DNA of 64,000 bases from NCBI GenBank assembly GCA_039932715.1, contig JBDTPN010000002.1, positions 128,592-192,591 of the forward strand, read 5' to 3'. The stretch comes from ZC4RG30 sp039932715. Lineage in GTDB: Bacteria > Pseudomonadota > Gammaproteobacteria > Steroidobacterales > Steroidobacteraceae. Below, one piece after another: positions 8,924-20,736 of the stretch; within the stretch, counting starts at the first letter, position 1; every line of letters starts with the position of its first letter. The notes under the pieces were generated by a model, which was given only the letters and a program-made list of their open reading frames with translations, was not told where the DNA came from and ran no database searches. Both the position numbers and the translations under genes were made by a program.

Positions 8924-10014
8924 ACGGCTGCGAGCAGGGCCTCTCCCAGCACCGCGCGTCGCCAGCCGCGCAACATGTCCACTTCCTGGTTGCCCCGCGC
9001 CAGCGATTCGAGTTCGCGACGCGTGCCCAGTATTTCCGGTGTGATCTCAAGGTCTGCGGCCTTTTGCTGCAGCACTGCGCCCAGGCGCTTCACGCGCGCC
9101 AGGTTCTCCGGGTCAGGCCGCGCGCGCGGTGCCGGCGGCGGCAGCCTCGCAGGCAGCTGCGCTTCATCGACGATGCGCAGCATCTCCGGGCCGCTGTGTT
9201 CGACGAAACCGGCTGGCAGTTCGGTGGCGGTGACCATCGCAGCCAGATCGTTGGCGCTGCGCGGCGGTCGCAACACCATGGCACGCAATCCTGAATCATC
9301 GAGTATCCAGCTGCGCGGCCGGTCGCGTTCGGCGGCGCGTCGTTCACGCCACGCGGCAAGACGCTGCGCCAGGCGCGCGCGATCCGGATCCAGCTCGCCA
9401 ATCCAGCGTAGCCGGTCCACTGCGGTCTCAGGATCCACGAAGAGTCGCGCGGGATTGGCCAGGTCACGCAATTCCTCATCGAGCCAGTCCAGGCGGCCCA
9501 GTGCACGCAGGCGTTTCACTAGCAGATCGCGCAAGGCAGCAAGATGCCGCACGTCGTCCACCGCGTAGCGCAGCTGTGCCGGGGTCAGTGGCCGACGTGA
9601 CCAATCGGTGCGGGTCTCGGCCTTGTTGAGTTCGATGCCCAGCAGTCGACGCACCAGTTCGCTGTAACCGATCTGTGCCGGCATGCCCGTGAGTGCGGCG
9701 GCGACCTGCGTGTCGAACACCGGATCGATGCTGCCGAACACCGGCCACAGCACTTCAAGGTCCTGGCGCGCGGCATGCAGGATCTTGGGGATGGCCGCAT
9801 TCGTAAGCACGGTGCCCAGTGCTGCCAGCGAGGGTGCAGCAATGGGGTCGACCAGCGCAGCTTCGCCCGGAATGGCCACCTGCAGCAGGCATAGCTGTGG
9901 GCGGTAAGTGCGCTCGCGCAGGAATTCGGTATCGAGTGCGATATGTGGCGCCAGCGACAGTCGTTGGGCCAGCTCGGCAATAGCCGCATTGTCGGAGAGG
10001 AGGATATCGCTCAT
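8920..10014 (-). CDS. rnd: Ribonuclease D
   Basis: This 364-residue 3'-5' exoribonuclease acts in tRNA 3'-end maturation. The DEDDy exonuclease motifs are visible: ALDTEFLRERTY (Exo I), HAARQDLEVLW (Exo II) and YAVDDVRHL (Exo III). Two C-terminal HRDC-like helical regions follow, with a tRNA-binding role in the family. I start at ATG 10014 (MSDILLSDNA). An in-frame ATG at 10026 is possible. No clear Shine-Dalgarno is present. Its start region overlaps a divergent membrane-protein gene by a few bases, leaving almost no intergenic space. Confidence 0.9.
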   Translation of the reverse strand: MSDILLSDNAAIAELAQRLSLAPHIALDTEFLRERTYRPQLCLLQVAIPGEAALVDPIAAPSLAALGTVLTNAAIPKILHAARQDLEVLWPVFGSIDPVFDTQVAAALTGMPAQIGYSELVRRLLGIELNKAETRTDWSRRPLTPAQLRYAVDDVRHLAALRDLLVKRLRALGRLDWLDEELRDLANPARLFVDPETAVDRLRWIGELDPDRARLAQRLAAWRERRAAERDRPRSWILDDSGLRAMVLRPPRSANDLAAMVTATELPAGFVEHSGPEMLRIVDEAQLPARLPPPAPRARPDPENLARVKRLGAVLQQKAADLEITPEILGTRRELESLARGNQEVDMLRGWRRAVLGEALLAAV

Positions 10015-10024
10015 GTAGAATGCC

Positions 10025-10599
10025 ATGCAGTCTACGCGCAAGAGAAAAGTTTTGAACCAGCCTGTGTCGGGAGTCGGTGCCACCCTCGGTTTGTTCGCCG
10101 ACATCGCACGTCTGCGACGTGGGCCGGAAGACCTGCCCGTCTCAACGACGTTGCTGCTGCTGACCGCCATCGCTTACGCAGCGCTGGATGCATTGCTGCT
10201 GTCGCTGGCGCCAGGTCTGCCGGGCAACCCGGTGTTGCTGATCGCCATCGACATCGGTGTCACCCTGGCGTGGTACGCGATGTTGCTGCGCATCGCCCGC
10301 AAGCCGGAACGCTACCTGCAGACTGTGACTGCTGTGCTGGGGTTCCAGCTGGTGCTGGCGCCGGTACTAATTGCCAGCGGCTGGTTGTTCCTCAAATACC
10401 AGGCAGACACGACCTGGCAGTTGCCGGTGGCAATGGTGCGCCTGGTCATCGAGGTGTGGGCACTGATAGTGCTGTCGCGCATATTGCGCTCGGCCACGGG
10501 CTGGCCTGCGTTTGGCTGCGTGGCACTTTCCATCGGCCAGGAGCTGGTCACCCTGCTGCTGGTGTCAGCCGCGGTTCCCGGCGCCGCGCCGGCCACCTG

Positions 10600-10600
<1 letters not shown>
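10025..10600 (+). CDS. Hypothetical five-span membrane protein
   Basis: This 191-residue protein has about five hydrophobic segments (for example LLLLTAIAYAALDALLLSL and TVTAVLGFQLVLAPVLIAS) after a basic N-terminus, so it is an inner-membrane protein. I do not recognise the family. Its stop overlaps the mpl start (TGATG at 10598-10602), so it is translationally coupled to cell-wall recycling. TAGAAT lies 4 bases before its ATG. It may serve envelope homeostasis, by context only. Confidence 0.65.
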
Positions 10601-11970
<1,370 letters not shown>

Positions 11971-12751
11971 ACCTCCGCCTCCACCCAGATCACTTCCGAG
12001 TCGATGTGACCGTCCGGATGCAAAGTGAGCGTCCGGTAGGCAGGCGGCGCGTCGTCCACGGCGAAATCCTGCGACAGCGGTCGGAACTGCGAGCATGTGG
12101 AGGGCGTGGCCATTACGCGCAGGCCATCCACCATGACATCCAATGACTGGTGGACGTGACCGAACAGCACTGCGCGAACATTCGAGTGACGTTTGAGGGC
12201 GGCAAAAAACGCATCGGCATTGGCGAGGCCAATGGTGTCAAGCCAGCGGCTGCGCATGGCCACCGGATGGTGGTGCAGGCACACCAGCACATGCCTGTCG
12301 GGCGCCTGCGCGAGTCCGTGTTCCAATTGCAGCAGTGTCGCGTCGCTAAGGGCGCCACCGGTTTCGCCAGCGATGGCGCTGTCCAAAAGCAGCACGCGCC
12401 AATTGCCGTGGTCGAACACCCCATCCAGCTGGAACGGTTTGCCCGTGAGCGCCGCGCGCATGGCCGGAACGTCATCATGATTGCCCGGCACGCACAGGAT
12501 GGGCTTGTCCAGCGCGGCGAACTCGTGGCGGAAATGCGAGTATCCCCCCGGGTCGTCCTGCACCAGGTCGCCGGTGGCCAGCACGGCCTCGCAGGCGGCA
12601 ATGTCCTGGGCGGCGGCAGCCAGGGTGGCGCGCAGGGCCGGCAGGGTAGGCACGCCGCGCAGCCGACCAGCCGGATCCCCGTACAGGTGCGTATCCGTGA
12701 TTTGAACCAGGCTGAAAGCTGATTTAGTCAAAGTATTCAGTGAGTTGGATT

Positions 12752-12781
12752 TTGAGGTATTTCCTGACGACAGACTCTAAT
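12752..12781 (+). promoter_or_regulatory. Candidate sigma-70 promoter of the tkt-gap-pgk-pyk operon
   Basis: TTGAGG (12752-12757) and TCTAAT (12776-12781) are separated by 18 bases; the -10 matches 5 of 6 and the -35 matches 4 of 6. Transcription would start near 12788, about 200 bases before the tkt start. I see no riboswitch or strong hairpin in that leader. It is the only good promoter-like pair in the cpdA-tkt gap. Confidence 0.4.
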
Positions 12782-12985
12782 AGGCTGGCAAACATCCTTG
12801 GGTGACACTCATCAAGCTACCGTGCAGTCGCCGACGGCCTGTTGCAACAACCGTGAAGCCCATTCTGGTGTCAGTGCATTCTGTCCGCTCGTTGTCGCCG
12901 ATTTGCGATGCTGGGCGCTGCATTGGAAAATGCGCGGCTCTTTCCTTCCCATCCCCCAATCCGATACCCAAGGCGCCCCAAGATC

Positions 12986-15001
12986 TTGACCACTCCGACC
13001 CGACGAGAACTCGCCAATGCCATCCGCGCGCTGTCCATGGATGCCGTTCAGAAGGCCAACTCCGGCCACCCCGGTGCGCCCATGGGCATGGCCGACATTG
13101 CCGAGGTGCTGTGGCGCGACTTCCTGACGCACAACCCGGCTGACCCCACCTGGTGGAATCGCGATCGCTTCGTGCTGTCCAACGGCCATGCATCGATGCT
13201 GCTGTATTCCCTGCTGTACTTGACCGGCTATCCGCTGGGCATCGACGAGATCCGCAATTTCCGTCAGTTCGGTTCGCGCACCGCTGGCCACCCGGAGCAC
13301 GAACCGGCGCTGGGCATCGAGACCACCACCGGCCCGCTGGGGCAGGGCCTGGCCAACGGAGTGGGCATGGCACTTGCCGAAAAGATGCTGGCTGCGCATT
13401 TCAACCGGCCCGGACATGATGTGGTGGATCACCGCACCTGGGTATTCGTGGGCGACGGCTGCCTCATGGAAGGCATCTCGCATGAGGTGTGCTCGCTGGC
13501 GGGCACGCTCAAGCTGGGAAAGCTGATCGTATTCTTTGACGACAACGGCATCTCCATCGACGGCAACGTGCATGGGTGGTGCATGGATGACGCGCCGGCG
13601 CGATTCGAGGCGTACGGATGGCATGTGGTGCGTGGCGTGGATGGCCACGATTCCGGCGCCATCTCCGGCGCCATCAGCTCTGCTATGGAAGAATCCGAAC
13701 GTCCGTCCCTGATCTGCTGCAAGACAGTGATCGGCTGGGGCTCGCCCAACAAGGCGGGCACCAAGGCCACGCACGGCGAGGCCCTGGGTGTTGAAGAAGT
13801 GGCGGCGACGCGCCTGAAGCTGGGCTGGACCTCGCCACCGTTTGAAATACCCGCGCCGATTCGCGCTGCGTGGGATCAGCGCGAACGCGGCACGGCTGCG
13901 CAGCGCCTGTGGGCGCAGGGTTATTCCGCGTATGAACAGGCGCATCCGGACCTGGCCAAAGAGTTCGCGCGGCGCACGCGCGGAGAATTGCCGGTCGACT
14001 GGAGCAAGGCAACGCAACTGGCACTGGATGCGGCGCTGGCCGTCACTGCGCCGCAGGCCACACGGCAGTCTTCACAGGTGGCGCTCAACGCAATCGGGCC
14101 CTTGTTGGGCGAACTGGTGGGTGGCTCGGCTGACCTCACCGGTTCGAACAATACTTTCCGCAAGGATTCGAAGGTAATTACCTCCACAGATGCCAGCGGC
14201 AACTACATCGAATACGGCGTGCGCGAATTCGGCATGACCGCGATCATGAATGGCCTGTGCCTGCATGGCGGGTTCCAGCCCTATGGCGGCACATTCCTAA
14301 CCTTCAGCGACTACGCGCGCAACGCCGTGCGCATGGCGGCGCTGATGCACCAGGGTGTGGTGCTGGTGTATACGCACGACTCCATCGGGCTGGGCGAGGA
14401 CGGTCCTACGCACCAGTCCATCGAGCATGTATCCAGCCTGCGCCTGATTCCCAACCTCGCGCTGTGGCGTCCCTGCGATGCGCTGGAAAGCGCGGTGGCA
14501 TGGGTGGTGGCCGTCGAGCGGCGCACCGGCCCCACGGCGCTGGTGCTGACACGCCAGGCCCTGCCGCAACAGGCGCGCACCCGTGAACAAGGGGTTAACA
14601 TTGCACGCGGTGGCTATGTGCTCATCGAGTCGGCTGGCGCTCCCGAGGCAATCGTCATTGCCACCGGTTCCGAGGTGGGCATTTCCGCTGATGCGGTCAG
14701 GGCGATGAATGATTCAGGGCGTCGTGTGCGGCTGGTCTCGATGCCCAGTACTGACCAGTTCGATCGCCAGGATCCGGCCTATCGCGAGTCCGTGTTGCCC
14801 AAAGCGGTGACCAGTCGCGTGGCCATCGAGGCCGGAGCCACCGCGCTGTGGTGGAAGTATGTGGGTACCGCTGGGCGCGTGATTGGCATCGACAGGTTCG
14901 GCGCCTCGGGCAAGGCACCGGAGCTGTTCAAATATTTCGGCTTCACGGCCGATGCCGTGCGGCAGGCAGTGCTCGAATCAATCAATTCGTCGATTGGCTA
15001 A
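12986..15001 (+). CDS. tkt: Transketolase
   Basis: This 671-residue thiamine-diphosphate enzyme of the pentose phosphate pathway moves two-carbon units between sugar phosphates. The N-terminus RRELANAIRALSMDAVQKAN is the usual one. The TPP/Mg motif GDGCLMEGISHEV and GHPGAPMGMADIAEVLW are intact, as are the pyrimidine-domain DSIGLGEDGPTHQ and the C-terminal domain. I choose TTG 12986 because it gives the family's N-terminus; ATG 12908 would add 26 residues of unlike sequence. First gene of a tkt-gap-pgk-pyk operon known from many gammaproteobacteria; the fba gene often found at its end is not here. Confidence 0.95.
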   Translation: MTTPTRRELANAIRALSMDAVQKANSGHPGAPMGMADIAEVLWRDFLTHNPADPTWWNRDRFVLSNGHASMLLYSLLYLTGYPLGIDEIRNFRQFGSRTAGHPEHEPALGIETTTGPLGQGLANGVGMALAEKMLAAHFNRPGHDVVDHRTWVFVGDGCLMEGISHEVCSLAGTLKLGKLIVFFDDNGISIDGNVHGWCMDDAPARFEAYGWHVVRGVDGHDSGAISGAISSAMEESERPSLICCKTVIGWGSPNKAGTKATHGEALGVEEVAATRLKLGWTSPPFEIPAPIRAAWDQRERGTAAQRLWAQGYSAYEQAHPDLAKEFARRTRGELPVDWSKATQLALDAALAVTAPQATRQSSQVALNAIGPLLGELVGGSADLTGSNNTFRKDSKVITSTDASGNYIEYGVREFGMTAIMNGLCLHGGFQPYGGTFLTFSDYARNAVRMAALMHQGVVLVYTHDSIGLGEDGPTHQSIEHVSSLRLIPNLALWRPCDALESAVAWVVAVERRTGPTALVLTRQALPQQARTREQGVNIARGGYVLIESAGAPEAIVIATGSEVGISADAVRAMNDSGRRVRLVSMPSTDQFDRQDPAYRESVLPKAVTSRVAIEAGATALWWKYVGTAGRVIGIDRFGASGKAPELFKYFGFTADAVRQAVLESINSSIG

Positions 15002-15017
15002 GGGAAGGAAGGACGTC

Positions 15018-16031
15018 ATGGCTATCAAGGTTGGCATCAATGGCTACGGCCGCATCGGCCGCAATATCCTGCGCGCGCTTTACGAAGCCAAGCGCACCGG
15101 CGAAATCCAGATCGTGGCCGTCAACGATCTTGGCAACGCGAACACCAATGCGCACCTGACGCGCTATGACACCGCGCACGGCAAGTTCCACGGCGAAGTG
15201 TCCGTCGATGGCGATTCCATGGTCATCAACGGCGATCGCATCAAGGTACTGGCCGAACGCGATCCGTCGAAGCTGCCCTGGGGCGCACTGGGCGTCGACA
15301 TGGTGTTCGAGAGCACCGGCATCTTCACCAGCAAGGCCAAGGCCGCGGCCCACATTGCAGGTGGTGCCAAGAAGGTGCTGATTTCCGCGCCGGGTGGCGC
15401 CGATGTCGACGGCACCGTGGTCTATGGTGTCAACCACGACATCCTGACGTCGGCCATGACGGTGGTGTCCAACGCATCGTGTACCACCAACTGCCTGGCG
15501 CCGCTGGCCAAGGTCCTGCATGACAACATCGGTATTTCCAGCGGGCTGATGACGACGATTCATTCGTATACCAATGACCAGGTGCTGACCGACGTCTATC
15601 ACGAGGACCTGCGTCGCGCCCGTTCGGCGACCATGTCGATGATTCCCACCAAGACCGGGGCTGCTGCAGCCGTGGGCCTGGTGCTGCCGCAACTCAAGGG
15701 CAAGCTCGATGGATTCGCCATCCGCGTGCCTACCATCAACGTGTCGCTGGTCGACCTGACATTCACCCCGGCGCGGGCCACCACCATCGAGGAAATAAAC
15801 ACGCTGGTGAAAACCGCCGCCGCGGGGCCACTCAAGGGCGTGCTGGTTTACACCGAAGCACCGCTGGTGTCGGTGGACTACAACCATGATCCGGCCTCGT
15901 CCACCTATGACGCCACGCTGACCAAGATCATCGACGGCAAGCTGGTCAAGGTCTGTGCCTGGTACGACAACGAGTGGGGATTCTCCAACCGCATGCTCGA
16001 CACTGCGATGGCCTGGAGCCGGGCCAAGTAG
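15018..16031 (+). CDS. gap: Glyceraldehyde-3-phosphate dehydrogenase
   Basis: This 337-residue glycolytic enzyme oxidises G3P with NAD+ and phosphate. The Rossmann motif is GINGYGRIGRNILRA. An Asp in AVNDLGN favours NAD+ over NADP+. The catalytic cysteine is in SNASCTTNCLAP, and CAWYDNEWGFSNRM is the C-terminal signature. ATG 15018 is preceded by AAGGAAGGACGTC, a strong ribosome site. It lies 16 bases after tkt and is co-transcribed. Confidence 0.96.
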   Translation: MAIKVGINGYGRIGRNILRALYEAKRTGEIQIVAVNDLGNANTNAHLTRYDTAHGKFHGEVSVDGDSMVINGDRIKVLAERDPSKLPWGALGVDMVFESTGIFTSKAKAAAHIAGGAKKVLISAPGGADVDGTVVYGVNHDILTSAMTVVSNASCTTNCLAPLAKVLHDNIGISSGLMTTIHSYTNDQVLTDVYHEDLRRARSATMSMIPTKTGAAAAVGLVLPQLKGKLDGFAIRVPTINVSLVDLTFTPARATTIEEINTLVKTAAAGPLKGVLVYTEAPLVSVDYNHDPASSTYDATLTKIIDGKLVKVCAWYDNEWGFSNRMLDTAMAWSRAK

Positions 16032-16083
16032 CCATGACAGTCCTGGAGATGGCCAAGCTGGAATACGTCTCGAAGTGCGCCAC

Positions 16084-17262
16084 GTGAAAGTGCTGCAGAT
16101 GAGCGATCTGGTGTTAGCTGGCAAGCGTGTGCTGATCCGCGAGGATCTCAACGTGCCGGTGCAGGATGGCGAGGTCACCAGCGATGCGCGTATCCGTGCA
16201 TCGCTGCCCACCATCCGCATGGCGCTGGACAAGGGCGCCCGCGTGATGCTGATGTCGCACCTGGGTCGTCCTGAAGAGGGCAAGTTTGATCCGGCGCAGT
16301 CGTTGCGGCCAGTGGCCACGCGACTTTCAGAGTTGCTGGGCCAGAGGGTCGCGCTGGTCCAGGACTGGCTCGATGGCGTGAACGTCGAACCAGGAGCCGT
16401 GGTGTTGTGCGAGAACGTGCGCTTCAACAAGGGCGAGAAAAAGGACGACGAAAAACTGTCGCGCCGCATGGCCGCCCTTTGCGACGTGTTCGTGATGGAT
16501 GCCTTCGGCACGGCGCATCGCGCCGAGGCCTCCACCCATGGCGTGGCGCGTTACGCGCCCATCGCCTGCGCGGGACCCCTGCTGGTGGGAGAGCTGTCTG
16601 CGCTGGAGCGTGCATTGCAGAAGCCAAAGCGTCCGCTGGTGGCCATTGTCGCCGGCTCCAAGGTCAGCACCAAGCTGACCATACTCGAGTCGCTGCTGGA
16701 GAAAGTCGACCGCCTCATCGTCGGCGGCGGCATCGCCAACACCTTCCTGGCCGCAACCGGCGTCAACGTGGGCAAGTCGCTTTGCGAGAAGGACATGCTG
16801 GACACCTGCCGCAGGCTGCTGGTGCGCGCACGCGAACGCGGCGCGGAAATTCCCCTGCCCACCGACGTGGTGGTGGCCTCGGAATTCGCGGCCACCGCCC
16901 ACGCCGATGTGCGTCCCGTGAATGAAGTTGCCGCTTGTGAATTGATACTCGACATCGGTCCGGACACTGCCGAGCGACTGGCGGGCATGATCGCCAGTGC
17001 CGGCACCGTGATCTGGAATGGGCCGGTGGGCGTATTCGAGTTTGACCAGTTCGGCGAGGGCACGCGGGTCATCGCCAATGCCATCGCCAGCAGCAATGCG
17101 TTTTCGCTTGCCGGTGGCGGCGATACGCTGGCAGCGATTGAAAAATATGGTGTGGAGGAGGGAATCTCTTACATTTCCACCGGTGGCGGCGCGTTCCTCG
17201 AGTTCGTCGAGGGCAAACGCCTGCCAGCGGTAGCCGCGCTTGAGGAACGTGCGGCTGGCTGA
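16084..17262 (+). CDS. pgk: Phosphoglycerate kinase
   Basis: This 392-residue enzyme makes ATP from 1,3-bisphosphoglycerate. Substrate motifs REDLNVPVQDG and MSHLGRPEEG and the nucleotide-side GGGDTLAAIEKYG are intact. I use GTG 16084, giving MKVLQMSDLVLAGKRVLI, which resembles other gammaproteobacterial N-termini; ATG 16099 is the alternative. It is the third gene of the glycolytic operon, 52 bases after gap. Confidence 0.95.
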   Translation: MKVLQMSDLVLAGKRVLIREDLNVPVQDGEVTSDARIRASLPTIRMALDKGARVMLMSHLGRPEEGKFDPAQSLRPVATRLSELLGQRVALVQDWLDGVNVEPGAVVLCENVRFNKGEKKDDEKLSRRMAALCDVFVMDAFGTAHRAEASTHGVARYAPIACAGPLLVGELSALERALQKPKRPLVAIVAGSKVSTKLTILESLLEKVDRLIVGGGIANTFLAATGVNVGKSLCEKDMLDTCRRLLVRARERGAEIPLPTDVVVASEFAATAHADVRPVNEVAACELILDIGPDTAERLAGMIASAGTVIWNGPVGVFEFDQFGEGTRVIANAIASSNAFSLAGGGDTLAAIEKYGVEEGISYISTGGGAFLEFVEGKRLPAVAALEERAAG

Positions 17263-17307
17263 GCAACACGCTGGATTTACTCCGGCGCATCGGGACAGGT
17301 AATCAAA

Positions 17308-18743
<1,436 letters not shown>

Positions 18744-18756
<13 letters not shown>

Positions 18757-18802
18757 ACGGCTCGCAGCGTGGGCAAACCTCCGCGCCTCACGGAGGTTTG
18801 CC
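18744..18802. terminator. Two consecutive perfect hairpins between convergent genes
   Basis: First: GCTGCGAGCC/GGCTCGCAGC, 10-bp stem, 5-base loop holding the pyk stop codon (18744-18768). Second: GGCAAACCTCCG/CGGAGGTTTGCC, 12-bp perfect stem, 7-base loop (18772-18802). Neither is followed by a T-run on either strand. They sit between pyk and the convergent peroxiredoxin gene and may act as transcript ends or exonuclease barriers for both. Confidence 0.55.
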
Positions 18803-18808
18803 ACCGGG

Positions 18809-19471
18809 TCAGCCCTTGGCGGCCTTGAAAGTTTCGATGTCGGCCAACACTTCCTTCGAGTGACCGTCGAGCTTGTCGGGCGTCACATCGTAATGCTTGA
18901 CCACCTTGCCTTTGGGATCGATCAGGAAAGTGTCGCGCGAGGCAATGGTCATGGACTTGCCATCTGGCAGGTTGATCTGCGACAGCACGCCATAGCTCTT
19001 GGCGGTGTCGTGGCTGGGATCGGCCAACAGCGGGAACGGCAGGCCGTGTTCCTGGATCAACTTCTGGTTCTCACTTGAGATCTTTGCGTTCGACGACAGG
19101 GCTTTTTCAAAGGCCTTGTGCGACGTTGCGTCATCCTCGCTGACTCCCAGGATCTGGGCCCCGGCTTTGCGGAATGCGAAAACATTCTCGGTGAAGTTGC
19201 AGGCCTGCGTGGTGCAGCCCGGCGTCTGGTCCTTGGGGTAGAAATACAACACCACCCACTTGCCCTTGTAATCGGCCAGCTTGTGCGTCTTGCCGTCCTG
19301 GTCCACGAGCGAGAATGTGGGGGCCACTTGCCCGGCCATGGGTTTGGGCGCGTTGCCTTCGGCCGGCACGATTGCGGGAGCCGCTGCGGAAACTGCTAGC
19401 GTTACCAGCGCCAGGACGGCAAAAGTGACCAGTACATGAAACGGCGTTATTCGGATTGAGCGTGAGAACAT
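18809..19471 (-). CDS. Bcp-type peroxiredoxin with N-terminal membrane signal
   Basis: This 220-residue thiol peroxidase has a thioredoxin fold. The peroxidatic and resolving cysteines are five apart in DQTPGCTTQACNF, the BCP/PrxQ pattern. Unlike cytoplasmic Bcp (about 156 residues), it has an N-terminal hydrophobic segment (FHVLVTFAVLALVTLAVSAAAP) that is a signal peptide or anchor, so the enzyme domain should face the periplasm. It would detoxify peroxides there. It converges on pyk and is divergent from the patatin gene 38 bases away. Confidence 0.88.
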   Translation of the reverse strand: MFSRSIRITPFHVLVTFAVLALVTLAVSAAAPAIVPAEGNAPKPMAGQVAPTFSLVDQDGKTHKLADYKGKWVVLYFYPKDQTPGCTTQACNFTENVFAFRKAGAQILGVSEDDATSHKAFEKALSSNAKISSENQKLIQEHGLPFPLLADPSHDTAKSYGVLSQINLPDGKSMTIASRDTFLIDPKGKVVKHYDVTPDKLDGHSKEVLADIETFKAAKG

Positions 19472-19509
19472 GGAATCCCCCGGGGTGAACGAACAATAAT
19501 CATAGGCCT

Positions 19510-20736
19510 ATGCCTTCCGACCCGCCAACAGCCTCTACAGTTCCTGCGCTGGTGCTTACCGGCGGCGGCGCCCGCTCGGCCTACCAGGTGGGCGTGCTCA
19601 AGGCGGCGGCCGAACTGCTGCCCGGGCAGCCCAATCCGTTTCGCATAATCCTGGGGACTTCAGGCGGCGCGGTGTCTGCCAGCGTGCTGGCCGCACGCGC
19701 CCACGAATGGCAGGTGGCCGTGGCCGATATCGAACAGGTGTGGGCCAACTTTCACGTCGAGCAGGTTTACAACGTGGGACGGCGCCAGATGCTGCGCGCG
19801 GGCCTGCGCTGGATCACCGCACTGCTGACCGGCGGATGGCTGCTGCCCATTCCGCGCTCGCTGTTCGACAACACCCCGCTGCGCGCGCTGCTGACGCGCA
19901 ACGTGCCCTGGGATGGCGTGGCCCGCAACATCGTCAGCGGACATCTGGATGCGCTGGGCCTGTGCGCCACCGGCTATTCCAGCGCGCGTTCGGTGACGCA
20001 TTTCCAGGCGCGCGCTGACATCGGCGAATGGGCGCGCCCCAAGCATGTGGGACGCCGCGCGCAACTGTCCCTGCCGCACCTGATGGCCAGTATGGCCGTG
20101 CCCCTGATCTTTCCGGCCGAACGCATCGATGATGAATATTATGGCGATGGCGCAATGCGCCAGGACGCGCCCCTGAGCCCGGCATTGCACCTGGGCGCAA
20201 ACCGGCTGCTGGTGGTGGGCATGCGTTCTTCTGGCGGCCAGGGCGTGTGGAGTCGCGGCGCCAGGCCAGCGGCCCCGCCGACGCCAGGCCAGCTGTTTGG
20301 CTATGCGCTGGACAATCTGTTCACCGACTCCATCGTCACGGACATGGAGCAGATCAATCGCACCAACAGCATCCTGCGCCTTGCGCCCCAGGCGGTGCCA
20401 GGCACGCACCTGGTTGAATCGGTGGTGATGGTCACGCCATCGGAAGATCCGCGGCACATTGCCGCGCGCCACCTGCATTGCCTGCCGCCTTCTCTGCGCG
20501 CGTTGCTGCGCGTGATCGGTGCCAGCGAAGCCGCCGGAGCGCAGCTGGCGAGTTACCTGATGTTCGAGGGTGCCTATACCCGCGAGCTGATCGCGTTGGG
20601 ATATCGCGACGCCATGAACAAGAGTGATGCGCTGCGCACGCTGTTCGCGCAGACCGCGAAGACCGCTGCTGTGCGGCCGGTGCCACTCAGGTCAGAAACA
20701 GTGCTCCCAGACCCAGCAGTGTTGCAAAGCCGATAA
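19510..20736 (+). CDS. Patatin-like phospholipase
   Basis: This 408-residue alpha/beta hydrolase has a Ser-Asp dyad. The oxyanion loop is TGGGARSAYQVG (residues 17-28), the nucleophile elbow is GTSGGAVSAS, and the Asp motif is DGAMRQDAPLSP. No signal peptide is visible, so it probably acts on membrane lipids from the cytoplasm. AATAAT lies 9 bases before ATG and there is no Shine-Dalgarno. Its last 50 bases overlap the 3' end of mgtE on the other strand. Confidence 0.88.
   Translation: MPSDPPTASTVPALVLTGGGARSAYQVGVLKAAAELLPGQPNPFRIILGTSGGAVSASVLAARAHEWQVAVADIEQVWANFHVEQVYNVGRRQMLRAGLRWITALLTGGWLLPIPRSLFDNTPLRALLTRNVPWDGVARNIVSGHLDALGLCATGYSSARSVTHFQARADIGEWARPKHVGRRAQLSLPHLMASMAVPLIFPAERIDDEYYGDGAMRQDAPLSPALHLGANRLLVVGMRSSGGQGVWSRGARPAAPPTPGQLFGYALDNLFTDSIVTDMEQINRTNSILRLAPQAVPGTHLVESVVMVTPSEDPRHIAARHLHCLPPSLRALLRVIGASEAAGAQLASYLMFEGAYTRELIALGYRDAMNKSDALRTLFAQTAKTAAVRPVPLRSETVLPDPAVLQSR

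Noticed and set aside
14982..16535. Minus-strand open frame of 517 codons
   Set aside because: It covers gap and the start of pgk in antisense; those genes are certain, so this is a composition artefact.
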